Shown here piece by piece: positions 26,655 through 34,743 of a stretch of 37,547 nucleotides of DNA. Positions within the stretch are counted from its first letter, which is position 1, and each line of letters starts with the position of its first letter. Below the pieces are notes generated by a model. The model searched no databases. It worked only from the letters and a program-made list of their open reading frames with translations, and was not told the origin of the DNA. The DNA is from an uncultured Flavobacteriales bacterium (GTDB lineage: Bacteria > Bacteroidota > Bacteroidia > Flavobacteriales_D > Parvicellaceae), in contig CAJQPO010000030.1 in assembly GCA_905480225.1 (NCBI GenBank), positions 1-37,547 of the forward strand, read 5' to 3'. Made by a program: the position numbers and the translations under genes.

Positions 26655-29099
26655 ATGCCGAAAGAAAATCCAGTCATGGCTGAGGAGAGCGAAATTAGTT
26701 TTGAAATTTTCAAAGCCGAAGTCTTAAATGATTTCAGAATTGCAAATATCAGCAGAGAAGCTTCACTTCTAGGGCGTAGAGAAGTGCTTACTGGCAAAGC
26801 AAAATTTGGAATTTTTGGTGATGGGAAGGAGCTTGCTCAATTAGCGATGGCAAAACAATTCAAGAATGGCGACTGGAGATCAGGATATTACAGGGATCAG
26901 ACATTCATGATGGCCATAGATCAGCTTTCGGTAAAAGAATATTTTGCTGCATTGTATGCACACACTGACCTTCACCATGAGCCATCATCAGCAGGTAGGC
27001 AAATGGGTGGTCATTATGCAACAAGAAGTCTAAATGATGATGGGACATGGAAAAATTTGATGGCTCAAAAGAACTCATCTGCAGATATTTCACCAACTGC
27101 TGGTCAAATGCCGAGATTACTTGGTTTAGCTCAGGCCTCAAAAATATTTCGTAATGATAAAAATTTGCATGGGCTAACTGAGCTTACCAACAAAGGGAAC
27201 GAAGTTGCTTTTGGCACTATTGGAGATGCCAGTACTTCGGAAGGTTTATTTTGGGAAACGATTAACGCTGCAGGTGTACTTCAAGTGCCGATGGCTATGT
27301 CAATATGGGATGATGGTTATGGGATTTCTGTTTCAAAGGAATACCAAACAACCAAAGAATCGATTTCCGTAGCCCTTTCCGGTATGGAGAAAAAAGACGG
27401 TGACAAAAACGGATATAAAATTTTCAAAGTTAAGGGATGGAATTATCCAAGTCTCTGCACAACCTATGAAGAGGCAGTTGAATATACAAGAAAATACCAT
27501 ACACCATCTTTGATTCATGTTGAAGAGGTCACCCAGCCGCAAGGACATTCTACATCAGGTTCTCATGAACGTTACAAAACGCCAGAGCGATTAGCTTGGG
27601 CAAAAGAATTTGATTGTATTAATCAATTTAAACATTGGATCTTAGATTTTGCAAATCACTCTGGAAAAAGCCTTGCTAATTCTGACGAATTGGAAGCCAT
27701 TGAAAAAGAAGCTAAAAAGTTAGTTCGAGAAGAAAAAGCAAAAGCATGGAAAGATTTTATCAACCCAATAAAAGAAGAACAAGCTCAAGTAATTCAATTC
27801 ATTTCATCTTTATCAGCTGAAAGTAAGAATGGACCTTTTATTTTAAAGATAAAAGCTGATTTAGAACAAATTAGTGAACCCATTAGAAAAGACATTGTTT
27901 CTGCAGCTAAGAAAGCAGTTCGACTTACCAGAACAGAGAGACTGGATGCTAAAAAGGTACTCATTGATTGGTTAAATTCTTCAAAATTATTCAATGAAGA
28001 CAGATACTCCAGCTACCTTTATTCCCATTCTGCAGCAAACGCATTAGCCGCCAAGCAAGTTTTACCAACATATCCCGACGTGGAAAAAATGGTAGACGGA
28101 CGAATCATTTTAAGAGATAATTTTGACAAAATATTCGAAAGCAATCCCCTCGTCCTCACCTTTGGTGAAGATGTTGGCAAAATAGGCGGTGTTAACCAGA
28201 CCATGGAGGGTATGCAAGAGAAGTTTGGTGATCAGCGCGTTTCAGACACAGGCATAAGAGAAGCAACGATTATTGGACAGGGCATTGGTATGGCCATGAG
28301 AGGACTTCGTCCAATAGCTGAAATTCAATACCTTGATTATATTTTATACTGCTTACAAATTTTAAGTGATGACTTAGCAACGATTCAGTACAGAACAAAA
28401 GGAGGGCAAAAAGCACCTTTAATTATCAGGACTCGAGGCCATAGATTAGAAGGTATTTGGCATGCAGGTTCTCCTATGGCTGGAATAATTAATTTAGTAC
28501 GAGGCATCTATGTTTGTGTCCCCAGAAACATGACTAAAGCAGCTGGATTCTACAACACCCTACTACAAAGTGATGATGCCGCACTTGTCGTGGAATGTCT
28601 AAACGGATATCGATCAAAGGAATCGTTACCACTTAACATAGGTGCTTTTACCACGCCGTTGGGAGTTCCAGAGATAACTAGAACAGGTGATGACATTACA
28701 ATTGTTTCTTATGGATCTACTTTTAACTTATGCACGAAAGTCGCTGTTGAACTCGAGTCTGCAGGAATATCTGCAGAGCTTATAGATGTCCAAACATTGC
28801 TACCCTTTGATACAAGCCATTGTATTGTTGAATCTTTGAAAAAAACAAATAAAATTATTTTTATCGATGAAGATTTACCTGGCGGAACTACAGCGTATAT
28901 GATGCAAAAAGTATTACAGGAACAAGGTGGATTTTATCACTTGGACTCTGAACCCAGAACACTAACAGCTCAGGAGCACCGTCCTGCATACGGTTCAGAT
29001 GGTGATTATTTCAGCAAACCCAGTGAAGAAGATATTTTTGATGCGGTATACAACCTCATGCATGAATCAGACCCTATAAAATTTCCAAGTATTTATTAA
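26655..29099 (+). CDS. Fused alpha/beta E1 component of 2-oxoacid dehydrogenase
   Basis: An 814-residue thiamine-diphosphate enzyme in which the E1 alpha and beta chains, usually separate, are one polypeptide. The alpha half, about residues 10-360, has the TPP motif GDASTSEGLFWE starting at Gly190 and ends that motif with IWDDGYGIS. The beta half, from about 490, has LTFGEDVGKIGG, GIREATIIGQGIGMA, EIQYLDYI and a C-terminal transketolase-like domain with FIDEDLPGGTTAY. Such enzymes decarboxylate branched-chain 2-oxoacids or pyruvate and pass the acyl group to E2 lipoyl domains. No E2 or E3 gene is in the window, so substrate is unresolved. ATG 26655 follows a -7 box; Met at 26676 is an alternative. 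It is probably the first gene of an operon with the downstream protease (10-bp gap). Confidence 0.9.
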   Translation: MPKENPVMAEESEISFEIFKAEVLNDFRIANISREASLLGRREVLTGKAKFGIFGDGKELAQLAMAKQFKNGDWRSGYYRDQTFMMAIDQLSVKEYFAALYAHTDLHHEPSSAGRQMGGHYATRSLNDDGTWKNLMAQKNSSADISPTAGQMPRLLGLAQASKIFRNDKNLHGLTELTNKGNEVAFGTIGDASTSEGLFWETINAAGVLQVPMAMSIWDDGYGISVSKEYQTTKESISVALSGMEKKDGDKNGYKIFKVKGWNYPSLCTTYEEAVEYTRKYHTPSLIHVEEVTQPQGHSTSGSHERYKTPERLAWAKEFDCINQFKHWILDFANHSGKSLANSDELEAIEKEAKKLVREEKAKAWKDFINPIKEEQAQVIQFISSLSAESKNGPFILKIKADLEQISEPIRKDIVSAAKKAVRLTRTERLDAKKVLIDWLNSSKLFNEDRYSSYLYSHSAANALAAKQVLPTYPDVEKMVDGRIILRDNFDKIFESNPLVLTFGEDVGKIGGVNQTMEGMQEKFGDQRVSDTGIREATIIGQGIGMAMRGLRPIAEIQYLDYILYCLQILSDDLATIQYRTKGGQKAPLIIRTRGHRLEGIWHAGSPMAGIINLVRGIYVCVPRNMTKAAGFYNTLLQSDDAALVVECLNGYRSKESLPLNIGAFTTPLGVPEITRTGDDITIVSYGSTFNLCTKVAVELESAGISAELIDVQTLLPFDTSHCIVESLKKTNKIIFIDEDLPGGTTAYMMQKVLQEQGGFYHLDSEPRTLTAQEHRPAYGSDGDYFSKPSEEDIFDAVYNLMHESDPIKFPSIY

Positions 29100-29109
29100 T
29101 TTTTAACCC

Positions 29110-31701
29110 ATGCTTGATTGCATTATTCGCTATTCAAAAATCTCCCTACTTCTTTTTGTTAGTAGTAATTATAGCGCTCAGTCAGTGACTGATCGTTTAA
29201 ACACTCGTCTGGAAAAGATGAACAAAACTAATTTTCAAAAAATTAGGGTTGAATTTGAAAACAACGTCGATTGTTATTACTGGAATCAACAGTTTAAACA
29301 AGAAAAAATTTCAAATGTAAAAAGACCGACTTTAATAATTAACAAATTACAAACACAGTCGGATGAATCTCAATTAGTTTTAATAGATAATCTTAAAGCC
29401 CAATTTCCATTTGGAGTAAAAAATATTCGACAATTTTGGATTGTTAACATCCTTGTTCTCGAGGCAAATCCAAAAGCTATTCAGTTTATTTCGAACTTTC
29501 CAGGCGTTGCTCTTATAGACATAGAAGAAAGTAAAATTCAAATGAATGAACACTTCACCATCTCCAAACAATCCGTCTCAAAAGCCATTGGAAGCCCCGA
29601 ACCTGGTTTGATTGCCATTAATGCTCCCGCTTTATGGGCCATGGGTTATACGGGCCGCGGTACGGTTGTTTATGATTATGATACCGGCGTATGGCCTGAC
29701 CATCCGGCCTTTTCCGACCGATTTATGGGTAATTATTTCCCCTTATCTCAATCATGGCTTGGCTATTACAAAGAAAACCCTACTGGATTGTATAATAGTC
29801 ACGGTACGCATACTTTAGGCACGATGGCTGGTCTTGACACTGCGGTTAATGATACGATTGGCTGCGCATTTGGCGCTTATTGGATTGCCTGCGATCACAT
29901 TCGGAGCAGTGTTGCTGAATTACCTCCTATTACTGATATGGTAATGGCTTTTGAATGGGCGCTTGACCCTGATGGTAATCCAAGCACAACGCATGACATT
30001 CCTGATGTTATTAATAACTCATGGAGGTGGTATGATGACGCTGACACTAATTATTGCAGCGGTTTTGTTGTTAATCTGATGAATGCAATAGAAGCTGCTG
30101 GGATTGCCAATGTTTTTTCAGGTGGAAATTTTGGTCCTTCAAATACTACTGTTTCATCACCGCAACGAATCAATACCTCTGATGTAAATACATTTAGTGT
30201 TGGAAGTGTGAATGGTAACGCTTCTTTTCCATACCCGATTTCATCTTTTTCTAGTATTGGGCCAAAGCAATGCCCTGGTTCTGGATCCTTAGCGATTCAT
30301 CCAGAAGTGGTAGCACCAGGACAAAATGTTCGGTCTGCATGGGGACCTTCTGGATATAACAGTATTTCTGGAACCAGTATGGCCGCTCCACATGTATCCG
30401 GAGCCTGCTTGCTCTTGAAAGAAGCTTTTCCAACAGCGACAGGGGAAGACATCCTTAGAGCCTTGTATACGACCGCAACAGATCTTGGCACTACTGGTGA
30501 GGACAACACGTTTGGAATGGGAATCATTGATTGTTTAGCTGCATTCAATGAACTATCCTTGTCTTATACCCCATCTAACCCCAATTCAGTTGCTTGGGAT
30601 TTAGCTGTTTTTGATGTAATTAATCCTTCAAATAATGAAGTAACATGCAACACCACTTTTAACCCCTCGATTATTCTAATAAATAAAGGAGACAGCACAA
30701 TTACCAATATTACCATCACAGATAGCCTCCTGGGCTCTAGCAACATCACTAATTGGGTTGGAATACTCCTTCCCGATCAGCAAGTAACCGTAAATCTTCC
30801 AAGTTTTTCATCCAACACCGAGGGCTTAAATCAATACTTTATCAAAACCACAATAAATGATGCCGGTTCTGATGATATGGATATATACAACAATCGGCGC
30901 ATTACGAGATTCAACATTAGGCCCGAAAAAACTGTTCCCTATCTTGAGAAGTTCGAATCAGGAATTTCAGATAATTGGTTGGTTGTTAATCCTGATGACA
31001 ATTATACTTGGGAAGCAGATTCTACTGCAGGCTTGCCATGGAATTATCTTTCAGCAACTATTCAGCATTTTTGGTATAACCCAATTGTAGACCAGGAAGA
31101 CGAACTTATTAGTCCTAATATTGCTACAACAGGAGCAACTCAACTGCACCTGAAATTTGATAGAGCGTACGAAAACCTTAATAGCTCATCAAGACAAGAT
31201 ACGTTAGTGATTTATCTTTCAACAGATTGCGGTGAAACCTGGCCAATCGAAATTTATAAAAAGTGGGGAGCAAATCTAGCATCTATCGATACCGTAAATA
31301 TAGCCTTCACTCCTTCTCAAAGTCATCATTGGCAAACGGATTCAATTGACATTTCTGCATTTAATACAAGCACCAATATCATGGTGAAATTTATGTCAAA
31401 AAACAGAAAAGGTCAAAACCTATACATAGACAATATCAGAATATTTGAATCTCAAGATCCTGTGCTCATTAATAGCACTGAAAAAAACGTATTCTCCATT
31501 TATCCAAATCCGACCGATGATATTTGCACAATCATACTACATGAACCCAATGTAGAAGAATTACAACTATTTAATTTGAGTGGAAAACTTCTAGGTGTTT
31601 TGCCAATTAAAGACAGAGTAATATTGGACTTATCTGCATATTCATCAGGGGTTTACATAATTCAGGCCGGTCATCAATTTAAACCGATTATTAAAAGGTA
31701 A
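29110..31701 (+). CDS. Subtilisin-like S8 serine protease with T9SS sorting domain
   Basis: An 863-residue secreted protease. After a signal peptide (about residues 1-24, ending SNYSAQ) comes a propeptide to about residue 155, then the S8 catalytic domain. The catalytic triad is Asp191 in YDTG, His231 in SHGTHT and Ser423 in SGTSMAAPH. The probable oxyanion Asn302 is in VINNSW. A beta-rich middle region includes a segment like a CARDB repeat, then a jelly-roll-like domain around 615-780. The C-terminus is a type A sorting domain starting SIYPNPTDD. It should act at or beyond the outer membrane on proteins or peptides. It lies 10 bp after the E1 gene and 4 bp before the methyltransferase gene, so it is probably co-transcribed with both. 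Confidence 0.93.
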   Translation: MLDCIIRYSKISLLLFVSSNYSAQSVTDRLNTRLEKMNKTNFQKIRVEFENNVDCYYWNQQFKQEKISNVKRPTLIINKLQTQSDESQLVLIDNLKAQFPFGVKNIRQFWIVNILVLEANPKAIQFISNFPGVALIDIEESKIQMNEHFTISKQSVSKAIGSPEPGLIAINAPALWAMGYTGRGTVVYDYDTGVWPDHPAFSDRFMGNYFPLSQSWLGYYKENPTGLYNSHGTHTLGTMAGLDTAVNDTIGCAFGAYWIACDHIRSSVAELPPITDMVMAFEWALDPDGNPSTTHDIPDVINNSWRWYDDADTNYCSGFVVNLMNAIEAAGIANVFSGGNFGPSNTTVSSPQRINTSDVNTFSVGSVNGNASFPYPISSFSSIGPKQCPGSGSLAIHPEVVAPGQNVRSAWGPSGYNSISGTSMAAPHVSGACLLLKEAFPTATGEDILRALYTTATDLGTTGEDNTFGMGIIDCLAAFNELSLSYTPSNPNSVAWDLAVFDVINPSNNEVTCNTTFNPSIILINKGDSTITNITITDSLLGSSNITNWVGILLPDQQVTVNLPSFSSNTEGLNQYFIKTTINDAGSDDMDIYNNRRITRFNIRPEKTVPYLEKFESGISDNWLVVNPDDNYTWEADSTAGLPWNYLSATIQHFWYNPIVDQEDELISPNIATTGATQLHLKFDRAYENLNSSSRQDTLVIYLSTDCGETWPIEIYKKWGANLASIDTVNIAFTPSQSHHWQTDSIDISAFNTSTNIMVKFMSKNRKGQNLYIDNIRIFESQDPVLINSTEKNVFSIYPNPTDDICTIILHEPNVEELQLFNLSGKLLGVLPIKDRVILDLSAYSSGVYIIQAGHQFKPIIKR

Positions 31702-31705
31702 TACC

Positions 31706-32287
31706 ATGCCTGAACCATTGAAGGCCTCATTTTGGAATACAAAATATTTGACCAATGATTTTGGATGGGATATTGGCTACCCGTCTCCTCCAATAACTGA
31801 ATACATCGATCAATTGCAAGATAAGTCCATTTCAATATTAATTCCAGGTTGTGGAAATGGCTATGAAGCAGAATACCTTTGGAAATCAGGATTCAAGAAT
31901 GTTCATGTACTTGATTACAGCGAAATCGCCTTAGAAAATTTCAGACTTCGAGTTCCAGAATTTCCAATAGAACAAATTCATATTGAAGATTTCTTCACAC
32001 ATACCGGTCAATACTCAATTATTTTTGAACAAACTTTTTTTTGCGCACTAGAACCATCACTTCGGTTGGCATACGCCATAAAAGTTAAAAATCTATTGAA
32101 ACCTGGAGGCAAGCTTGTTGGATTACTTTTCAATGAAGCCCTTCACGCTGATCGCCCTCCATATGGCGGCAGTTCTTTAGAGTATTTAGGCTATTTCCAA
32201 CCTCATTTTAATAATGTTTACATGAAAAACTGTTTTAATTCTATTCAACCCCGAATGGGAAGAGAATTATTTGTAATATTCTCTTAA
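31706..32287 (+). CDS. TPMT-like SAM-dependent methyltransferase
   Basis: A 193-residue protein of the thiopurine S-methyltransferase (TPMT) superfamily. It begins with the family-typical FWNTKY...GWDIGYPSPP at residues 9-29. The SAM motif PGCGNGYEAEYL is at 47-58, the acidic VHVLDYSE around 68, and the FEQTFFCALEP motif near 110-120. The family methylates thiols, halides or small thiol-like substrates; bacterial members also methylate selenium and tellurium compounds. Substrate cannot be read from sequence. There is no signal peptide, so it is cytoplasmic. The gene sits 4 bp after the protease and 19 bp before the phosphoribosyltransferase, which suggests shared transcription rather than a shared pathway. 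Confidence 0.88.
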   Translation: MPEPLKASFWNTKYLTNDFGWDIGYPSPPITEYIDQLQDKSISILIPGCGNGYEAEYLWKSGFKNVHVLDYSEIALENFRLRVPEFPIEQIHIEDFFTHTGQYSIIFEQTFFCALEPSLRLAYAIKVKNLLKPGGKLVGLLFNEALHADRPPYGGSSLEYLGYFQPHFNNVYMKNCFNSIQPRMGRELFVIFS

Positions 32288-32306
32288 GAAATTAATTTAT
32301 TGATAG

Positions 32307-32813
32307 ATGAAAACAGAAAAAACGTTAATACTTGATGCCCTTCAGTGCAAACAAAAAATTGATAGAATGGCGCACGAAATCAATGAAAATTTCTTTAATG
32401 TCAAAACACTATATATCGTTGGAATTGCCAAAAGAGGATATGCCGTTGCACAACTAATCAACAAAGCCTTACGAGAAATTGTAGAATTTGAGACCAAACT
32501 TATTCAAATCGAATTGGACAAAGAAAATCCACAATTATCAGAGGCCACATTAAGTTTCCCATTAGAAAATTTGAACAATCAATCCGTAGTACTAATTGAT
32601 GATGTTCTTAACTCGGGTAAAACCTTGGTTTATGCCTTAGCACACTTACTACAAGCTGATTTAAAATTAATTAGGACCATAACTATGGTAGATCGTCGCC
32701 ACAGGCGCTACCCCATTAAAGCTGATTTTGTCGGACTAACATTATCCACTACTATACAGGAACACATATCTGTTGAGTTCAAGGGTTCAGAAATTGAAGT
32801 CTATCTCCAATAG
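32307..32813 (+). CDS. Type I phosphoribosyltransferase (PyrR-like)
   Basis: A 168-residue type I phosphoribosyltransferase. The PRPP-binding motif VVLIDDVLNSGKT is at residues 94-106, preceded by the hydrophobic strand TLYIVGIAKRGYAVA that holds the PPi-binding loop. The C-terminal VGLTLSTTIQEH resembles the hood region of PyrR and uracil or hypoxanthine phosphoribosyltransferases. The enzyme probably acts in nucleotide salvage, and a PyrR-like regulatory role is possible but not shown. Its 3' end overlaps the 3' end of convergent aroK by 35 bp, so the two transcripts must overlap. It is the last plus-strand gene of the likely E1 operon. Confidence 0.85.
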   Translation: MKTEKTLILDALQCKQKIDRMAHEINENFFNVKTLYIVGIAKRGYAVAQLINKALREIVEFETKLIQIELDKENPQLSEATLSFPLENLNNQSVVLIDDVLNSGKTLVYALAHLLQADLKLIRTITMVDRRHRRYPIKADFVGLTLSTTIQEHISVEFKGSEIEVYLQ

Positions 32814-33312
32814 CTTCTAAAAGATCCTCAAAAGTGGGGTTCGTAAGCGCCAGTAATGCCTTTTCATAAAACGGTCTACGCCGCTTTAACTCCTCACTAA
32901 CGTATTTCACTAAATCCACTTTATGTGCATCAATTAATGGTCTGTGGGAATCGCATTTGATTCGATTTACTAATGTTTCAATAGGCCAGTCTAGAAAGAC
33001 AGTTATACCATTTTCTTTCATCAGAGTCAAATTATTTTCATTACATGGTAAACCACCACCCGTGGCCACAACTGCCTTTTTCTGATTGGTAATCAATTCT
33101 TTTAAGACCGCAGACTCCATTTGTCTAAAACGATCTTCACCCTTATTTTCAAACAAGGTCTTAATCGAACAATTAAATCTCGAAGTAATAATTTCATCTG
33201 TGTCAATAAATTCAAGCTGCAGCTCTTGAGCAAGCTGATGACCTAAGAATGTCTTACCAGCTCCCATAAAGCCAATAAGATAGATGCAATTGTATTTGCT
33301 CGATTCTCTCAA
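32779..33312 (-). CDS. aroK: Shikimate kinase
   Basis: A 177-residue shikimate kinase. The Walker A loop GFMGAGKT is at residues 14-21, the shikimate-binding DTD at 37-39, the GEDRFR segment at 58-63, the GGG motif at 85-87, and the lid Arg in SHRPL at residue 124. It phosphorylates shikimate at the 3-hydroxyl in the chorismate (aromatic amino acid) pathway. The start codon is TTG at 33312; no in-frame ATG exists nearby upstream, and starting later would remove the P-loop. The -33 element of the divergent GNAT-like gene lies inside its first codons. The 3' end overlaps the phosphoribosyltransferase gene by 35 bp. Confidence 0.94.
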   Translation of the reverse strand: MRESSKYNCIYLIGFMGAGKTFLGHQLAQELQLEFIDTDEIITSRFNCSIKTLFENKGEDRFRQMESAVLKELITNQKKAVVATGGGLPCNENNLTLMKENGITVFLDWPIETLVNRIKCDSHRPLIDAHKVDLVKYVSEELKRRRPFYEKALLALTNPTFEDLLEAIGDRLQFLNP

Positions 33313-33325
33313 ACTTTTAATTTCG
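33295..33325 (+). promoter_or_regulatory. Promoter of the GNAT-like gene inside the aroK start
   Basis: TTTG at 33295-33298, a 19-bp spacer and TAATTTCG at 33318-33325 fit the Bacteroidota promoter pattern with one mismatch in the -7 box. ATG 33344 is 18 bp further on. The -33 element lies within the aroK coding sequence. Confidence 0.65.
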
Positions 33326-33338
33326 TATAAATTTATAC
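33325..33338. promoter_or_regulatory. 14-bp palindrome, possible operator between aroK and GNAT gene
   Basis: GTATAAATTTATAC is a perfect inverted repeat. Its first base is the last base of the rightward -7 box, and it covers the expected rightward start site. Its core TAAATTTA is itself one base from a -7 box on the minus strand and could serve aroK. It is well placed for a dimeric regulator acting on both genes. Confidence 0.45.
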
Positions 33339-33343
33339 AATCA

Positions 33344-34507
33344 ATGAAACTGATTGAAGTTAAAACACTCGCCGATATAAAATTATTTCATCATGCGCCA
33401 CGTGAAATATACAAGAATGATTCAAATTGGATTCCACACATAACGGCGGATATAGAAAAAATTTTCAATCCAGAAAAAAATAAGCTGTTTGAAAAAGGAA
33501 AAGCAATCAGGTGGGTAATGATTGACACTAACCACAATGTTACCGGTCGAATTGGTGCATTTATTAACCACAAGACATCCTTCAGTTTCAAACAACCAAC
33601 CGGTGGAATAGGGTTTTTCGAATGTATTAATAATCAACAATCTGCCAACTTATTGCTAAACACAGCCAAAGATTGGCTAACGAAAAATGGTATGGAAGCC
33701 ATGGATGGTCCAATTAACTTTGGTGAAAAACAAGAATTCTGGGGTCTGTTGGTAGATAATTTCACGTCTCCAAGTAGCTATATGATGAATTATAACCCAG
33801 AGTACTACAAGTCCTTGTTTGAAGATTATGGTTTCAAGCTATATTATTATCAATATATTTTTAAGCGCGATTTATATGTTCCGGCGCAGCCCGTTTTCGT
33901 TAGGAAATATAATCAAATGAATGCAGATCCAAATTACAGAATATCGAACGTTCGCAAGATGAGCTCCGAAACAATTGCAGCTAATTTCAGGTCCGTTTAT
34001 AATGGAGCTTGGGGTGGTCACGACAATTTTAAAGAGATGCCAAAAAATATAGCGTTGAAAATTGTCCGTGCTTTAAAACCAATAATGGATCCTGATATTG
34101 TTGTATTTGTTTTTCACAAAAACGAGCCAATCGCTTTCTATGTTAACATCCCTGAGTTAAATGAAATATTCAAATTCGTTGATGGAAAACTGAATTGGTG
34201 GAATAAACTAAAAGTTTGGTACCATTTAAAAAGAAAGACTCCAAAAACAATGGTGGGAATTGTCTTTGGTGTAATTAAAGCATTTCAAGGTAAAGGAATA
34301 GAAGGCGCAATGATCAAATGGTCAGAAGACAATATTGTATCCTTAAATAGATATAATGAAACCATTATGACTTGGATTGGGGACTTCAATCCAAAGATGA
34401 TAAAAGTTTGTGAAAATCTTGGAGCTCAGAAATTTAGAACACTGGGAACTTACAGGTACCTGTTTGATCAAGAAGCTGAATTCGAAAGATGTCCAATAGT
34501 AGAATAA
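33344..34507 (+). CDS. GNAT-like acyl-CoA acyltransferase-fold protein
   Basis: A 387-residue cytoplasmic protein. It looks like a conserved Bacteroidota protein with an acyl-CoA N-acyltransferase fold. The N-terminal half contains GRIGAFINH and MDGPINFGEKQEFWGLLV. The C-terminal half has GIVFGVIKAFQGKGIEGAMI (about residues 304-323), resembling the Q/R-x-x-G-x-G/A acetyl-CoA loop of GNAT enzymes, and ends FRTLGTYRYLFD. Substrate is unknown; fatty-acyl or amino-acyl transfer are possible. ATG 33344 was chosen over an upstream non-ATG start at 33284, because the promoter and palindrome lie between the two. It is divergent from aroK, with 31 bp between start codons. Confidence 0.75.
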   Translation: MKLIEVKTLADIKLFHHAPREIYKNDSNWIPHITADIEKIFNPEKNKLFEKGKAIRWVMIDTNHNVTGRIGAFINHKTSFSFKQPTGGIGFFECINNQQSANLLLNTAKDWLTKNGMEAMDGPINFGEKQEFWGLLVDNFTSPSSYMMNYNPEYYKSLFEDYGFKLYYYQYIFKRDLYVPAQPVFVRKYNQMNADPNYRISNVRKMSSETIAANFRSVYNGAWGGHDNFKEMPKNIALKIVRALKPIMDPDIVVFVFHKNEPIAFYVNIPELNEIFKFVDGKLNWWNKLKVWYHLKRKTPKTMVGIVFGVIKAFQGKGIEGAMIKWSEDNIVSLNRYNETIMTWIGDFNPKMIKVCENLGAQKFRTLGTYRYLFDQEAEFERCPIVE

Positions 34508-34558
34508 TCAACTTGCGAGCGCTTTAAAATTACAATACTCCAATTTTTTCCTCAACCT

Positions 34559-34589
34559 TTTGCAAATCTGCAAAATGAATATATATTTG
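34559..34589 (+). promoter_or_regulatory. Consensus Bacteroidota promoter of tRNA-Lys
   Basis: TTTG at 34559-34562, exactly 19 bp, then TATATTTG at 34582-34589. Both elements match TTTG-N19-TAnnTTTG perfectly. The expected start site is about 5-7 bp after the -7 box, giving a short 5' leader before the tRNA at 34611. Confidence 0.85.
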
Positions 34590-34610
34590 CACTCGCTTTT
34601 AAGAAGCAAT

Positions 34611-34683
34611 GATTCGTTAGCTCAGTTGGTAGAGCACCTCCCTTTTAAGGAGGTGGTCCTGGGTTCGAGCCCCAGACGAATCA
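34611..34683 (+). tRNA. tRNA-Lys (anticodon UUU)
   Basis: A 73-nt cloverleaf. The acceptor stem GATTCGT pairs with ACGAATC and is followed by discriminator A. The D-arm is GCTCAGTTGGTAGAGC. The anticodon stem is CCTCC/GGAGG with loop CTTTTAA, giving anticodon TTT. The T-arm contains GGTTCGAGCC. The 3' CCA is not encoded (CAA follows the discriminator), so the CCA-adding enzyme at 8008-9417 is needed. Confidence 0.98.
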
Positions 34684-34685
34684 CA

Positions 34686-34725
34686 ATAATTAAAAAGAGC
34701 CGCTGTTGCGGCTCTTTTTAATTAT
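34686..34725. terminator. Bidirectional terminator, tRNA-Lys and CHU_C gene
   Basis: An 18-bp perfect stem (arms 34686-34703 and 34708-34725, loop TGTT) contains AAAAAGAGCCGC / GCGGCTCTTTTT. It therefore reads as a GC stem plus T-run on both strands. It lies between the tRNA (plus) and the convergent giant CHU_C gene (minus), and should stop both. Confidence 0.92.
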
Positions 34726-34743
34726 AAGTATTTGCTAATAAAC

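Noticed and set aside
26543-26797. An 84-codon minus-strand frame between the giant gene and E1
   Set aside because: It overlaps the E1 coding start and its promoter on the opposite strand and has no protein-like signature.
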